64,000 nucleotides of DNA from Blautia wexlerae DSM 19850 (lineage in GTDB: Bacteria; Bacillota; Clostridia; Lachnospirales; Lachnospiraceae): the NCBI RefSeq assembly GCF_025148125.1, contig NZ_CP102267.1:3172501-3236500 (forward strand), in the 5' to 3' direction. The number at the start of each line of letters is the position of its first letter. Position 1 is the first letter of the stretch. The translations under genes and the position numbers were made by a program. Below are positions 37,865 to 47,361 of this stretch, one piece after another. The notes under the pieces are model-generated. The model had not been told where the DNA came from and did no database searches. It worked only from the letters and a program-made list of their open reading frames with translations.

Positions 37865-37911
37865 AAAAAAAGCCGCCGGTTTATGATATGATATCATTGT
37901 TCCGGCAGCTT
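37865..37911 (-). terminator. Terminator of ftsEX
   Basis: On the minus strand AGCTGCCGGAAC and CCGGCGGCT pair around a loop that holds a small ATGATATCAT palindrome, and lead into seven T. Confidence 0.88.
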
Positions 37912-37930
37912 CATGCTTATCTGCTTTTTA

Positions 37931-38836
37931 TTATACTCTTAAATGCTTTCTTGTTGTAAAGAAACTTCCGATCAGTCCGATTCCGATTCCAAGTGCCAGT
38001 CCTATAGGAAGCAATGTCTGGTAAATCTGCCATACCGGGATAAAATCAACCACACCGGTCAGCACATTAAATTTGTTCAGAATATAGGATACCGCTGCAT
38101 TATAGCAGAAATAAAGTCCGACCAACGGTATAGCAGCACCGATAACTCCCAGCACAATGCCTTCCAGAAGGAATGGAGCTCTTACAAATGCATCGGTCGC
38201 TCCTATGTACTTCATGATTCCGATTTCTTCCTTACGAACTGCAATACCGACAGATACTGTATTGCTGATCAGGAAAATAGAAATGATAAGTAATAATGCT
38301 ATGATTGCAATGGAAACATAGGAAACCAGTTTATTGACATTTCCCAGTGTCTTGGCTGCTTCCTCGGACTGATTTACCAGACGTACATGTTTCAGCCCTT
38401 CTATATAAGAAACCAGCTCTGACTGTTTCGTGATATCGTTCATGTATACACTGTAGTTTGCCTGGTTTGCAAGCGGATTGTCATCTTTAAATCCGTCTGC
38501 CGCTTCAGATCCCTGGAAATATGTCTCTTTAAATTCTTCCCATGCCTCATCAGCGGATGTGAATTCAATTTTCTCTACTTCCGGGCGTTCCTTAATTTTC
38601 TTACCGATTGCCTTGATCTGTTTGTTCGTTGTTCCTTTATCAAAGAATACTGTGATCGGGACTTCCTGCTCTACTTTATGAGCAACATTGTTTACGTTAT
38701 TCACGATAGAAAAGAAAATGCCAAACAAAAAAATACAGGCAGCCATGGTAATGATAGATGCCAGGGAAAACATCCAGTTTCTCTTAATGTTCTTGATACC
38801 CTGTTTCAGGGTATACCATATTGTGCTAGGCCTCAT
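37931..38836 (-). CDS. ftsX: Cell-division ABC transporter permease FtsX
   Basis: A 301-residue protein with four membrane helices and a large extracellular loop after the first (about 45-165, including ITVFFDKGTTNKQIKAIGKKIKERPEVEKIEF). The start MRPSTIWYTLKQGIKNIKRNWMFSLASI at 38836 lies inside the end of ftsE (11-bp overlap) with GAGGGAGA upstream. With FtsE it activates peptidoglycan hydrolases at the cell surface. Confidence 0.95.
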   Translation of the reverse strand: MRPSTIWYTLKQGIKNIKRNWMFSLASIITMAACIFLFGIFFSIVNNVNNVAHKVEQEVPITVFFDKGTTNKQIKAIGKKIKERPEVEKIEFTSADEAWEEFKETYFQGSEAADGFKDDNPLANQANYSVYMNDITKQSELVSYIEGLKHVRLVNQSEEAAKTLGNVNKLVSYVSIAIIALLLIISIFLISNTVSVGIAVRKEEIGIMKYIGATDAFVRAPFLLEGIVLGVIGAAIPLVGLYFCYNAAVSYILNKFNVLTGVVDFIPVWQIYQTLLPIGLALGIGIGLIGSFFTTRKHLRV

Positions 38837-39509
38837 GATATTCTCCCTCTTTCTCGTCACTTATTATGGAACCTTCATGCATAGTAACTACACGTTTCTT
38901 CATTGCATTTACGATCTCTTTGTTGTGTGTTACAACAAGGACTGTGGTTCCTCTGTCGTTGATCTGTTCCAGAAGCTTCATGATTTCTTCGGAAGTCTTC
39001 GGATCCAGGTTTCCTGTAGGCTCGTCTGCCAGAAGGATATCCGGACGGTTAACCAGCGCCCTTGCCAGTGCAACTCTCTGCTGTTCTCCACCGGAAAGTT
39101 CATCCGGGAAGGATTTGTATTTGACAGCAAGTCCAACTTCCTGAAGCACCTCCGGGACACGTTTGCGGATTACTCTTGTGGGACGATTGACTACTCTCTG
39201 GGCAAACGCTACGTTCTCATATACATTTCTGTCTTTCAGAAGACGGAAGTCCTGAAATACTACGCCCAGCTTACGGCGGTATTTGGCTACTCTTCTGTGT
39301 TTCATTCCTTCCAGACGTTCACCGCTTACGATGATCTGGCCGGATGTGGAATCCAGTTCTTTCATAAGAAGTTTGATCAGGGTTGTTTTTCCTGAACCGC
39401 TGTTTCCTACTACAAAGACGAATTCACCTTTATCTATATGTAAGTTCGCATGGTTCACTGCCGGAAGGCCGGGACCATAGGACTTGCTTACATCTATAAG
39501 ATCTATCAT
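38826..39509 (-). CDS. ftsE: Cell-division ATP-binding protein FtsE
   Basis: A 227-residue ABC ATPase. Walker A is GNSGSGKTT, the signature is LSGGEQQRVALARA, and Walker B is DILLADEPTGNLD. The start at 39509 (MIDLIDVSKSYGPG) was chosen over an upstream TTG because GGAGG lies 8 bp before it. It couples ATP hydrolysis to FtsX. Confidence 0.96.
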   Translation of the reverse strand: MIDLIDVSKSYGPGLPAVNHANLHIDKGEFVFVVGNSGSGKTTLIKLLMKELDSTSGQIIVSGERLEGMKHRRVAKYRRKLGVVFQDFRLLKDRNVYENVAFAQRVVNRPTRVIRKRVPEVLQEVGLAVKYKSFPDELSGGEQQRVALARALVNRPDILLADEPTGNLDPKTSEEIMKLLEQINDRGTTVLVVTHNKEIVNAMKKRVVTMHEGSIISDEKEGEYHEA

Positions 39510-39597
39510 AGATTTTTCCTCCAATGGGTTAATGGATTTGTAACATTATTGTAATGTATGTTTTTGGGGATTGCAAGAGATTTTTGAGGATTCATAG

Positions 39598-39700
39598 AAT
39601 GTTCACAGTAATGCAGTCAACATTCATTCCAAATTGCCTGCGGCAATGGAATTTTGGCTTGCATGTCTCAGGATATTGCATACCTTATCAATTGCAATCT
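39598..39700. repeat. Dispersed repeat upstream of ftsE
   Basis: GTTCACAGTAATGCAGTC (39601-39618) belongs to the GTTACTGTTCAC family in reverse. The block ATTGCCTGCGGCAATGGAATTTTGGCTTG matches 19869-19900 in reverse. The ftsE promoter must lie within or next to this repeat; I could not define it. Confidence 0.55.
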
Positions 39701-39742
39701 CGATTTCTAACTATACACTGCAAGGCTGGATTTGTAAAGGTC

Positions 39743-39782
39743 AAAAATGCCTGCGGCAGCAATTAAAGCTGTGGCAGGCATT
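39743..39782 (-). terminator. Terminator of the CdaR-type regulator
   Basis: On the minus strand AATGCCTGC and GCAGGCATT flank an inner AGC/GCT stem and lead into TTTTT, 27 bp after the stop. Confidence 0.85.
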
Positions 39783-39808
39783 GAAAGTTTTCCTTCTATT
39801 ATAATATA

Positions 39809-40897
39809 TCAGTATTCCAGTGTTTCCATATATTTCATATAACGTACTACCATGAGTGCAATCTTGAATGTAATGGCATCTTCAAAAACGCGGAGATCAA
39901 GACCTGTACTCTTCTGGAGTTTATCGAGGCGATAGACCAGAGTGTTTCTGTGGATGTAAAGCTGTCTGGATGTCTCTGAAACATTGAGGCTGTTCTCGAA
40001 GAACTTATCAATTGTGACCAGAGTCTCTTCGTCAAAGTCATCCGGGGATTTGCCGCCGAAGATTTCTTTGATAAACATCTTACAGAGTGGGATCGGGAGC
40101 TGGTAGATCAGTCGTCCGATTCCCAGAGAGCTGTATGCGATCACTTCTTTATCTCCGAAGAAAATCTTACCTACATCAAGAGCCATGCGGGCTTCTTTAT
40201 AGGAACGTGATACTTCTTTCAGTTCATTGACGATAGTACCGTATGCCATATGTGTCTTACCGTCATTTCCCATTCCAAGAGTATCAAGGATAGTATGTGC
40301 AAGCTGATCCATCTCAGGATAATTCTCACCATCTTCAAGTTCCTTGACTACGATAATACTCTTCTCATCTACTGCTGTGATAAAGTCTTTACTTTTACCA
40401 CCGAAAAGACTCTTCACGCTTTCCATGGAGCTGTGGTCTTTCTCCTGTGGCATTTCAAGGATCATGACTACGCGGCGGACATCTGCCTCAATGTGCAGTT
40501 TCTTCGCACGATTATAAATGTCAACAAGGAGCAGATTGTCAAGAAGCAGGTTCTTGATAAAGCTGTCTTTGTCAAAGCGTTCTTTGTACGCTACGATCAG
40601 ATTCTGGATCTGAAAAGCGGCGAGCTTGCCGACCATATAAGTATCTTCATCGTCGCCATGGGCAACCAGTATATATTCCAACTGATAGTCATCACAGACT
40701 TTAAAATACTGGAACCCCTTTACAAGCTGGCTGTCGGCCTGTGATTCTACGAAAGCCTGTACATCCTGTGTTGCAATGGAAAAATCTGCAAAAGTACTTG
40801 CAAGCACTTTACCTTCTGTGTCTAGTACACAAAATTCTGTTCTGGAAATCTCTTTTAACCCTTCAAGAGTATTCTGAAGCACCTGATTCGATATCAT
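39809..40897 (-). CDS. CdaR/PucR-type transcriptional regulator
   Basis: A 362-residue protein. An N-terminal sugar-diacid/GAF-like sensor part (NTLEGLKEISRTEFCVLDTEGKVLAST) is followed by a GGDEF-like middle region (about 130-250). The C-terminal PucR helix-turn-helix is FFENSLNVSETSRQLYIHRNTLVYRLDKLQKSTGLDLR. The family includes carbohydrate-diacid and purine regulators. It stands alone; target and ligand are unknown. Confidence 0.85.
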   Translation of the reverse strand: MISNQVLQNTLEGLKEISRTEFCVLDTEGKVLASTFADFSIATQDVQAFVESQADSQLVKGFQYFKVCDDYQLEYILVAHGDDEDTYMVGKLAAFQIQNLIVAYKERFDKDSFIKNLLLDNLLLVDIYNRAKKLHIEADVRRVVMILEMPQEKDHSSMESVKSLFGGKSKDFITAVDEKSIIVVKELEDGENYPEMDQLAHTILDTLGMGNDGKTHMAYGTIVNELKEVSRSYKEARMALDVGKIFFGDKEVIAYSSLGIGRLIYQLPIPLCKMFIKEIFGGKSPDDFDEETLVTIDKFFENSLNVSETSRQLYIHRNTLVYRLDKLQKSTGLDLRVFEDAITFKIALMVVRYMKYMETLEY

Positions 40898-41043
40898 CTG
40901 ATTTTAATCCCTTCTCATCCTATAGTGTTTATTTTCCGTTTTAACCATAAAACCTTATACCTGTATTGTATTTTAATATATATTTACCAAAAATGAAAGA
41001 GGAAAGAGAAAAAAATTTACAATTTTTTATATATTTTTTTGTG

Positions 41044-41916
41044 TTACTTTTTTTCAATAAAACCTTCTCCATGAACTTCCCTGGCATCTGTCACTATCAC
41101 AAAGGCTTCCGGATCAATTTCATCTACTTTTTCTTTAAGCATTACGATCTCTTTTTTATTTACCACGCAGAAAAGCATCAGTTTATCCTGTCCTGAGTAC
41201 ATTCCTCTGGCACTGATGCCTGTTACACCTCTGTCCAGATCTTTCATGATCATATCTGCTATTTCTTTTGGCTTTGCTGTAATGATATAGGCAGCTTTTG
41301 AGAATTTCAGACCTTCAATCAAACCGTCAGATACTTTTGTCACCAGATATACCGCAATAATCGCATAGAGTGCCTTGTGGATGCCGAACACATACATACC
41401 CACCAGTACAACGCCTGCATCTATTACCTGCATGATCTGTGCGATTGAATAGTGCTGCAGATATTTCTGGATGATAGCTGCCATCATATCGGTTCCTCCG
41501 GTTGTTCCACCGCCCAGAAAGACAAGACCGATTCCCACACCCTGGATCACACCACCGTAAAGTGCGGCAAGAAGAAGATCATTGCCAGCAAGATTCCATA
41601 CAGGTTCTATGGCAAGCCAGGTGGACAGAGCAATTTCTCCCATCAAAGCTTTTTTTACAAAGGAGAATCCATTAATCTTCCATCCGATCAGAAACAGTGG
41701 AATGTTCAAACCCATATTTGTTACCCAGAGAGGGATACCACCGTCAATGATTCCCTGACTCCCTGCTTTTATAATGATCGCGATACCTGAAAAGCCTCCG
41801 GTTACCATACCTGATGCATCAAATACGGAATTGATCGCCAGTGCCATTAATCCGGTTCCTGCTATGATCATCAGATATTCCAGAAGCTGTGATCTTTTTC
41901 CATTTACTAACTTCAT
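41044..41916 (-). CDS. YitT family membrane protein (DUF161/DUF2179)
   Basis: A 290-residue protein. About five to six membrane helices span residues 10-185 (GTGLMALAINSVFDASGMVTGGFSGIAII; GGGTTGGTDMMAAI), followed by a cytoplasmic DUF2179 domain (AKPKEIADMIMKDLDRGVTGISARGMYS ... EIDPEAFVIVTDAREVHGEGF). Function is unknown. An AGGCGAATGA site precedes the ATG. Confidence 0.92.
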   Translation of the reverse strand: MKLVNGKRSQLLEYLMIIAGTGLMALAINSVFDASGMVTGGFSGIAIIIKAGSQGIIDGGIPLWVTNMGLNIPLFLIGWKINGFSFVKKALMGEIALSTWLAIEPVWNLAGNDLLLAALYGGVIQGVGIGLVFLGGGTTGGTDMMAAIIQKYLQHYSIAQIMQVIDAGVVLVGMYVFGIHKALYAIIAVYLVTKVSDGLIEGLKFSKAAYIITAKPKEIADMIMKDLDRGVTGISARGMYSGQDKLMLFCVVNKKEIVMLKEKVDEIDPEAFVIVTDAREVHGEGFIEKK

Positions 41917-42074
41917 TCATTCGCCTCCTTGTATTCTGTAAAAATAATATTTGTTTTATGCTTTCATGAATATCAGCCAGAGATACCGCTTTATCACTGT
42001 GCCGTAATTATTCTTCCATAAACTACAAGAACGGCAGCAATCCATGAAGGACTGCTCCCGCTCTTATTCTTACC

Positions 42075-42440
42075 TTATTTTTCAGGCTTATTGATAAAAT
42101 TTACAAAATGATAACTCTCCATTATCTGGAAGTATTTAACGATCCTTGGATATAAAGGCTCTGCCTTCTCCCCAAATTCGTCTTTTACCAGTGCAGCAAT
42201 ATCTTCCACTGTCTTCCTGCCATCTATGAGTGGCCAGATAAATGTACCATTGTCATCCAGATGTATCTTCGTATATCTGGGTTTTCCAAACAGTTTCTGG
42301 GCGATCGTGTTAAACGCGCCCTTATTCTCTATTTCCAGCACCATTCTCCCCCTGATATCAGTATGCCAGCGAAGCTGTGCACTGCGCTCAGGAATGAGAT
42401 CCAGATAATTGATCTGTAATTCTTTTTTCTTTTTACTCAT
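42075..42440 (-). CDS. PqqD-like small protein
   Basis: A 121-residue protein with the PqqD winged-helix pattern: TKIHLDDNGTFIWPLIDGRKTVEDIAALVKDEFGEKAEPLYPRIVKYFQIMESYHFV. PqqD proteins escort peptides to radical-SAM enzymes, but no radical-SAM maturase or precursor peptide is nearby. It lies 24 bp downstream of an OPT oligopeptide transporter in the same direction, so co-transcription is likely. A role with that transporter is only suggested. Confidence 0.75.
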   Translation of the reverse strand: MSKKKKELQINYLDLIPERSAQLRWHTDIRGRMVLEIENKGAFNTIAQKLFGKPRYTKIHLDDNGTFIWPLIDGRKTVEDIAALVKDEFGEKAEPLYPRIVKYFQIMESYHFVNFINKPEK

Positions 42441-42464
42441 TTAAATATTATCATCTCCGCCTGA

Positions 42465-44363
42465 TCAGGCTTTCTTCTTGTTCCAGATACTGAATTTCAG
42501 AAGGCTTAAGATCATAAGTAACATCAGGATCACGCCGCCTGCATTACCAAGGTTAATGCTTCCGGAGAGATCAAATACACTGCTTACGTTTACTACTGCA
42601 AGGATTGCAAGAAGGATACCTACAAGACCTTCACCTGCGATCATACCTGCACAGTAAAGTGTACCGTCTGTTGCCTGTTCTTCTTTTTTCTTATCATCAA
42701 CATTCTTTCTTCCGTCAACGAACATACGAACAACACCACCGATCATGATAGCAGCGTTGAGGTAGATTGGAAGGTAAAGACCGATAGCAAATGGCATAAC
42801 CGGAATTCTTAAGATTTCCAGACCAATTGCAAGGAATACACCGATAAATACCAGTGTCCATGGAAGCTTGCCGCCCATGATACCTTCTACGATCATCTTC
42901 ATCAGAGTAGCCTGAGGAGCAGGTACTTCTGCACTTCCGTATCCCCATGCAGTGTTCAGAAGATAAAGAACTCCACCGATAGCAAGACCGGCAGCAACAA
43001 CACCGATAAGCTCACCGATCTGCTGCTTCTTAGGAGTTGCACCAAGAAGATAACCTGTCTTTAAGTCCTGTGAAGTATCACCTGCGATCGCTGCTACGAT
43101 ACAAATTACGGAACCAATAGCAATTGCTGCTTTCATTCCGTCGATACCGGTATTGCCGGATGCTTTGATAACCATTGTTGCGATCAGAAGAGTAGCGATA
43201 GCCATACCTGATACAGGGTTGTTGGAGCTTCCTACAAGACCAACCATACGGGAAGATACAGTTGCAAAGAAGAAGCCGAAGATTACGATGATCAGCGCAC
43301 CGATCGGGTTAACCGGGATAGCCGGAACAAGCCAAATGATCGCAACCATTGCCACAATACCGATCAGGATAACGTTCATTGGAAGATCCTGTGCAGTTCT
43401 TTCTGTACTTGTATTCTTGCCACCCTTCATGCTCTTCATGGAATCACGGAAGGTTGCAATGATCAGAGGCAGGGATTTGATCAGAGAAATAATACCACCT
43501 GTTGCGATAGCTCCTGCTCCGATATATTTTACATAAGTACTCCAGATTTTAGATGCTCCGCCTGCTGCATAAAGAGCAGAAATTGTTTCTGTTCCGGGAT
43601 ACATAACTGTATCAGCTCCGAACAGACAGATTACCGGAATCAGCACCATCCAGCCAATAAGAGAACCAACAAACATAAAGGATGCGATTCTTGGTCCTAC
43701 GATATATCCAACACCGAGAAGTGCAGGATAGCATTCCATACCAATTTCACCTTTGAATCCTTTAAATGCTACTGCAACGTCTGCAGGGATTACCTTTAAA
43801 CCGTCAACGACAAATTTAAAGATCGCTGCGATTCCCATACCTGAGAATACTGTCGCAGCGTTTGCACCACCCTCTTCACCTGCAAGAAGAACATCTGCGC
43901 AGGCAGTTCCTTCCGGATAAAGAAGTGTTGCATGCTCTTTTACGATCAGTGCGTTACGAAGTGGTACCATAAAAAGTACACCAAGAACACCACCGCAAAG
44001 TGCGATTAATGTGATTTCCACGATACCCGGCATTTCACAAAGTCCTTCTTCTGCCCAAAGGAACAGAGCTGGCATTGTGAAAATTGCACCGGCTGCCAGT
44101 GATTCACCGGCTGAACCGATTGTCTGGACCATGTTGCTCTCCAGAATGGAGTTCTTTTTCATGATCTTGCGAATTACGCCCATGGAAATAACTGCTGCCG
44201 GAATGGAAGCAGATACAGTCATACCTACACGCAGACCAAGATAAGCATTGGCTGCACCGAAGATGACTGCAAGGATAACACCCATGATGATGGATGTCAC
44301 CGTAAATTCTGGTGTGATCTTGTCAGCCGGAATATACGGTTTGAACTCTTTGTTTTCGTTCAT
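42465..44363 (-). CDS. OPT family oligopeptide transporter
   Basis: A 632-residue protein with about 16 membrane segments, starting MNENKEFKPYIPADKITPEFT. The N-terminal YLGLRVGMTVSASIPAAVISMG, the GDTSQDLKTGYLLGATPKKQQ loop and C-terminal GEGLVGILLAI are characteristic of the prokaryotic OPT branch. Substrates may be peptides or metal chelates. The start at 44363 was chosen for its GAGAGGAA site. Confidence 0.92.
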   Translation of the reverse strand: MNENKEFKPYIPADKITPEFTVTSIIMGVILAVIFGAANAYLGLRVGMTVSASIPAAVISMGVIRKIMKKNSILESNMVQTIGSAGESLAAGAIFTMPALFLWAEEGLCEMPGIVEITLIALCGGVLGVLFMVPLRNALIVKEHATLLYPEGTACADVLLAGEEGGANAATVFSGMGIAAIFKFVVDGLKVIPADVAVAFKGFKGEIGMECYPALLGVGYIVGPRIASFMFVGSLIGWMVLIPVICLFGADTVMYPGTETISALYAAGGASKIWSTYVKYIGAGAIATGGIISLIKSLPLIIATFRDSMKSMKGGKNTSTERTAQDLPMNVILIGIVAMVAIIWLVPAIPVNPIGALIIVIFGFFFATVSSRMVGLVGSSNNPVSGMAIATLLIATMVIKASGNTGIDGMKAAIAIGSVICIVAAIAGDTSQDLKTGYLLGATPKKQQIGELIGVVAAGLAIGGVLYLLNTAWGYGSAEVPAPQATLMKMIVEGIMGGKLPWTLVFIGVFLAIGLEILRIPVMPFAIGLYLPIYLNAAIMIGGVVRMFVDGRKNVDDKKKEEQATDGTLYCAGMIAGEGLVGILLAILAVVNVSSVFDLSGSINLGNAGGVILMLLMILSLLKFSIWNKKKA

Positions 44364-44541
44364 GATTTCCTCTCCCTTTTGTATTGATTTATAAACATAG
44401 AACATTATAGCGAAATTTATACAAAAAGGCAAGGTGAAAAAACTGGTTTTTTATGCACTTTACCATATTGACGTGCTAACTTGATAATCTCTTAACATAT
44501 CAGCACGCTCAAACAGCATATTTTTGCCCTGTTTTATCAGT

Positions 44542-46335
44542 CTATTCATCTGAATCCAACTGTTTAATCAGGTATCTCCCAACAATTCTGGAAAAATTCG
44601 AAATATCCCGGATATATGCGAAATCTTTGCCAAATATTTTTTTTTCTGTGGAAAGATCCTTTTCTTCCCCCGCAAATACTCCCAGAACACTTACTCCAAG
44701 GTTTCGCAGGTGCCTCACTTCTGTAGCAGTATCATTGATCGCATATTTTCCCATATAAGGTTCCGGGTTCTTTGCGTGAGGTCTGTTTACAATGACATCG
44801 TATGGTTTTCCATCACTTAATACAATGAGGATTTTTTTCTCCTCAGATCTCTGAAGCAGACCGTATCCTACGGTTTTGATAGCAAGTCCATCCCTGTTAT
44901 TGGAAGAAGTTACATAATTAAAAATATTTTCATTAGCTGACTGTGGATCATCGTACTCACGGAATCTGTGAAGGATCGTATAGTCCCAGAATGTGCAGAA
45001 GCTCATGACACGGTGAGGCAGGTTTACATTACTTAATGCTTCACTGATGATATAAGCCTGTAATGCCACATCTCCCTGCCTGGACATCTGGGAACCGCTG
45101 GCATCGATCAGCACATCTACTACGAAATCAGATGCATCAGATTTCAATTCTCTTTTAAACAGATTTGCTTCACTGCTTCTGCCCACACGCCAGAGTCTGG
45201 ACGGAATGATCGTTCCTCTGTCTGACAGTACTTCCTGCGTCTCGCTTTTCAGCACCAGTGTCTTTCGCAAAAGGTCTGTAAGGGATGCGATGTTCTGCTT
45301 TACAATCCTGTGTTTGTCATGGTAGAGCCAGATATTCTTATTCTTTAATCGCACTGCATATTCGTACTGATAATTTCGTTTCACCGGATTCTTGAGAATT
45401 CCTTCTGTAAAATAAAGGCTGCAGTCCCTGTGAAGTTCCCTGCACATCAGATAATTCATTCGCTTCTCTTCTGCAGGAGTGAGATAAGTTTTTCCGAAAT
45501 TCAACTCAACATAGGTGTATGCTTTCTCAAGTTCTTCCTCTGTGAGAATTGTAATTTTGTGTTTGGTCTGGCGCTGTTTTTCCATTTCTTCAGTGACAGC
45601 AGTGTCTTCCATGTCCGTAATCTTATTTGTCATCTGTTCGATGTAACTCTCCAGAGCTTCCTCATAAAGTTCTTCTGTAAGAAAATCTTCCCAGTCGTAT
45701 TCTGTCAGTTCTTCCAGGGTGACTGCCATAACCTGTTCCAGTGTTCCATGATCTTTCTCAAAATTCGGATCAATGATAGTGTTGTAAAGACTGTCAATAA
45801 TACGGATCAATTCTATAGTGTCTGCAGCTGTTCTGGCTTTGTAAACCATGTCGCGGATTTCCCGAAGACGCTCTTCTACATAATGGTTTCCATTCTGTAA
45901 ACGGTCACGCAGGATGGCAATCTTCAATCGGCCAAGAATATCTCCGTATGCGGGCATCCGTTCAAACTCCTGATCCAGGATATCCTCGAATGCTTCCTTC
46001 TGCATCTCCCGGACTCCCGGACGTTCCTGACAGATTTTGTCCCCGATTGCTTCTTCTACACATAGCTGTGCTACTGCAGTCAGTTCTCCCTCTCCTGCCT
46101 GGCAGAAAACTTTTTTTACCAGATATAAACCCAGCAGATTTCTGTCATAATATTTTGCCAGAGCGCCCTGCTTGATGCCGTCATACAGAGCGATTGCTTT
46201 TGAGCGCAGATACAGGGAAACGTCTACTTTCATATTTAACGTGTAATCCCCGCTGATAGTCCAGAGGAGATTGCGGATCCTGTTTTCCAGTTCCAGACGA
46301 TAATCGTCGATTTCTACGATTTTCTCATCTTTCAT
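44542..46335 (-). CDS. VWA-domain protein, MoxR partner (NorD/CobT-like)
   Basis: A 597-residue protein. A long helical region (1-380) precedes a C-terminal von Willebrand A domain with an intact metal site, DASGS in DVLIDASGSQMSRQGD (about residue 416). It contains LSDGKPYDV further on. The start is given as the ATG at 46335, 9 bp after AAGGG, overlapping the ATPase gene by 11 bp. MoxR-VWA pairs act as chaperones that insert metals or activate enzymes. The target is unknown. Confidence 0.85.
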   Translation of the reverse strand: MKDEKIVEIDDYRLELENRIRNLLWTISGDYTLNMKVDVSLYLRSKAIALYDGIKQGALAKYYDRNLLGLYLVKKVFCQAGEGELTAVAQLCVEEAIGDKICQERPGVREMQKEAFEDILDQEFERMPAYGDILGRLKIAILRDRLQNGNHYVEERLREIRDMVYKARTAADTIELIRIIDSLYNTIIDPNFEKDHGTLEQVMAVTLEELTEYDWEDFLTEELYEEALESYIEQMTNKITDMEDTAVTEEMEKQRQTKHKITILTEEELEKAYTYVELNFGKTYLTPAEEKRMNYLMCRELHRDCSLYFTEGILKNPVKRNYQYEYAVRLKNKNIWLYHDKHRIVKQNIASLTDLLRKTLVLKSETQEVLSDRGTIIPSRLWRVGRSSEANLFKRELKSDASDFVVDVLIDASGSQMSRQGDVALQAYIISEALSNVNLPHRVMSFCTFWDYTILHRFREYDDPQSANENIFNYVTSSNNRDGLAIKTVGYGLLQRSEEKKILIVLSDGKPYDVIVNRPHAKNPEPYMGKYAINDTATEVRHLRNLGVSVLGVFAGEEKDLSTEKKIFGKDFAYIRDISNFSRIVGRYLIKQLDSDE

Positions 46336-47245
46336 ATACATCATCCCTTGTCCAGTCTGCCGGAATTCTGGTTTTCACAATATCCTCTACGATTTCTTTC
46401 TCGAAAATGTCAAAGGTCTTGTTCACCACTCCCATAGTAACTGCTTTTCTCGGAGAAAGTCCGGTTTCTACAATCTTCATGGCTGCAAGGAGACCTCGCA
46501 GATCCAGAGGTTTGGTGGAAATTTCACTGTTTGTGGCTTTGAGCTGAAGATCCAGGAATACTCCGATGAACTGTGTTCTGGCGTTTTCTTTTATATTCGG
46601 GAACATCCGGCGGAAAATAAATTCCAGGGATTCTTCAGTCTGAGCCGGCATGTCTATGACCAGAAATCTGGATACCAGCGCTTCATTGAGTTCTTTGGTT
46701 CCTGCATAACCGTAATTCATGGTTCCGATAAAACGGGCAGCCGGATGAAGATCAATTTTGTCATAGCCCGGAACATCGATGGAACGGCGATAATCCAAAG
46801 TTGCATGAAGAACGGAAACTGCATCGTTCTTTGCCATATTAATCTCGTCGAGGATTCCGAAACCACCGTATTCTGCACACTGATAGATAGTTCCTTTGCG
46901 AAGCTTAACTTCGTTGTCCACGAAAGTGTCTGTGCCGATCAGATCTCCGCTGTTAGTATTTACATGAAAAGAAACATTGTACGCGGGACGGTTGAAAATA
47001 TATGCCAGGTTCTCTGCAAGGATATTTTTTCCTGTTGCCTTCGGACCGGTGAGTAATAGATTCTCCCCTTTGAGCAGTCCGGCAATGGCCATTTCCAGAA
47101 TGTCTTTTCCGTAAAATGGAATGGATGGTTTCACAATCCTGTCTACGGTCTCCGGTGCCACCTCATACCGGCTGCGGAATTCTTCTACTCTCTTTATCAG
47201 TTCAGGGGCTACCTGCTGCTCCTCCAGAAATTTCAGTTCTTCCAT
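46325..47245 (-). CDS. MoxR-family AAA+ ATPase
   Basis: A 306-residue ATPase with Walker A GPKATGKN (about residues 67-74), Walker B GILDEINMA, sensor-1 FIGTMNYG and the arginine-finger region NEALVSRFLVIDM. It is paired with the VWA gene. The layout recalls NorQ/NorD and CbbQ/CbbO. An AGGAGAA site precedes the ATG. Confidence 0.92.
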   Translation of the reverse strand: MEELKFLEEQQVAPELIKRVEEFRSRYEVAPETVDRIVKPSIPFYGKDILEMAIAGLLKGENLLLTGPKATGKNILAENLAYIFNRPAYNVSFHVNTNSGDLIGTDTFVDNEVKLRKGTIYQCAEYGGFGILDEINMAKNDAVSVLHATLDYRRSIDVPGYDKIDLHPAARFIGTMNYGYAGTKELNEALVSRFLVIDMPAQTEESLEFIFRRMFPNIKENARTQFIGVFLDLQLKATNSEISTKPLDLRGLLAAMKIVETGLSPRKAVTMGVVNKTFDIFEKEIVEDIVKTRIPADWTRDDVYER

Positions 47246-47329
47246 TTAGTTCTCCTTTATATAACTATTATAGTCCAGTTTGTGTTATAGAAAAAGGCCG
47301 CTTATCTTTTACAGATTCACGACCCTTTC

Positions 47330-47359
47330 ATTATAGCATTCTTCTTTATATTTTTACAA
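47330..47359 (-). promoter_or_regulatory. Possible promoter of the MoxR-VWA operon
   Basis: Reading leftward: TTGTAA (47359-47354), 18 bp, TATAAT (47335-47330), just after the glnN stop. A hairpin with AAAGG/CCTTT ends follows, so some messages may be attenuated. Confidence 0.45.
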
Positions 47360-47361
47360 CA

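Noticed and set aside
42022..42066. Hairpin after the PqqD-like gene as a terminator
   Set aside because: The stem is decent (AGCAGTCC/GGATTGCT), but a T tract is missing; left unassigned.
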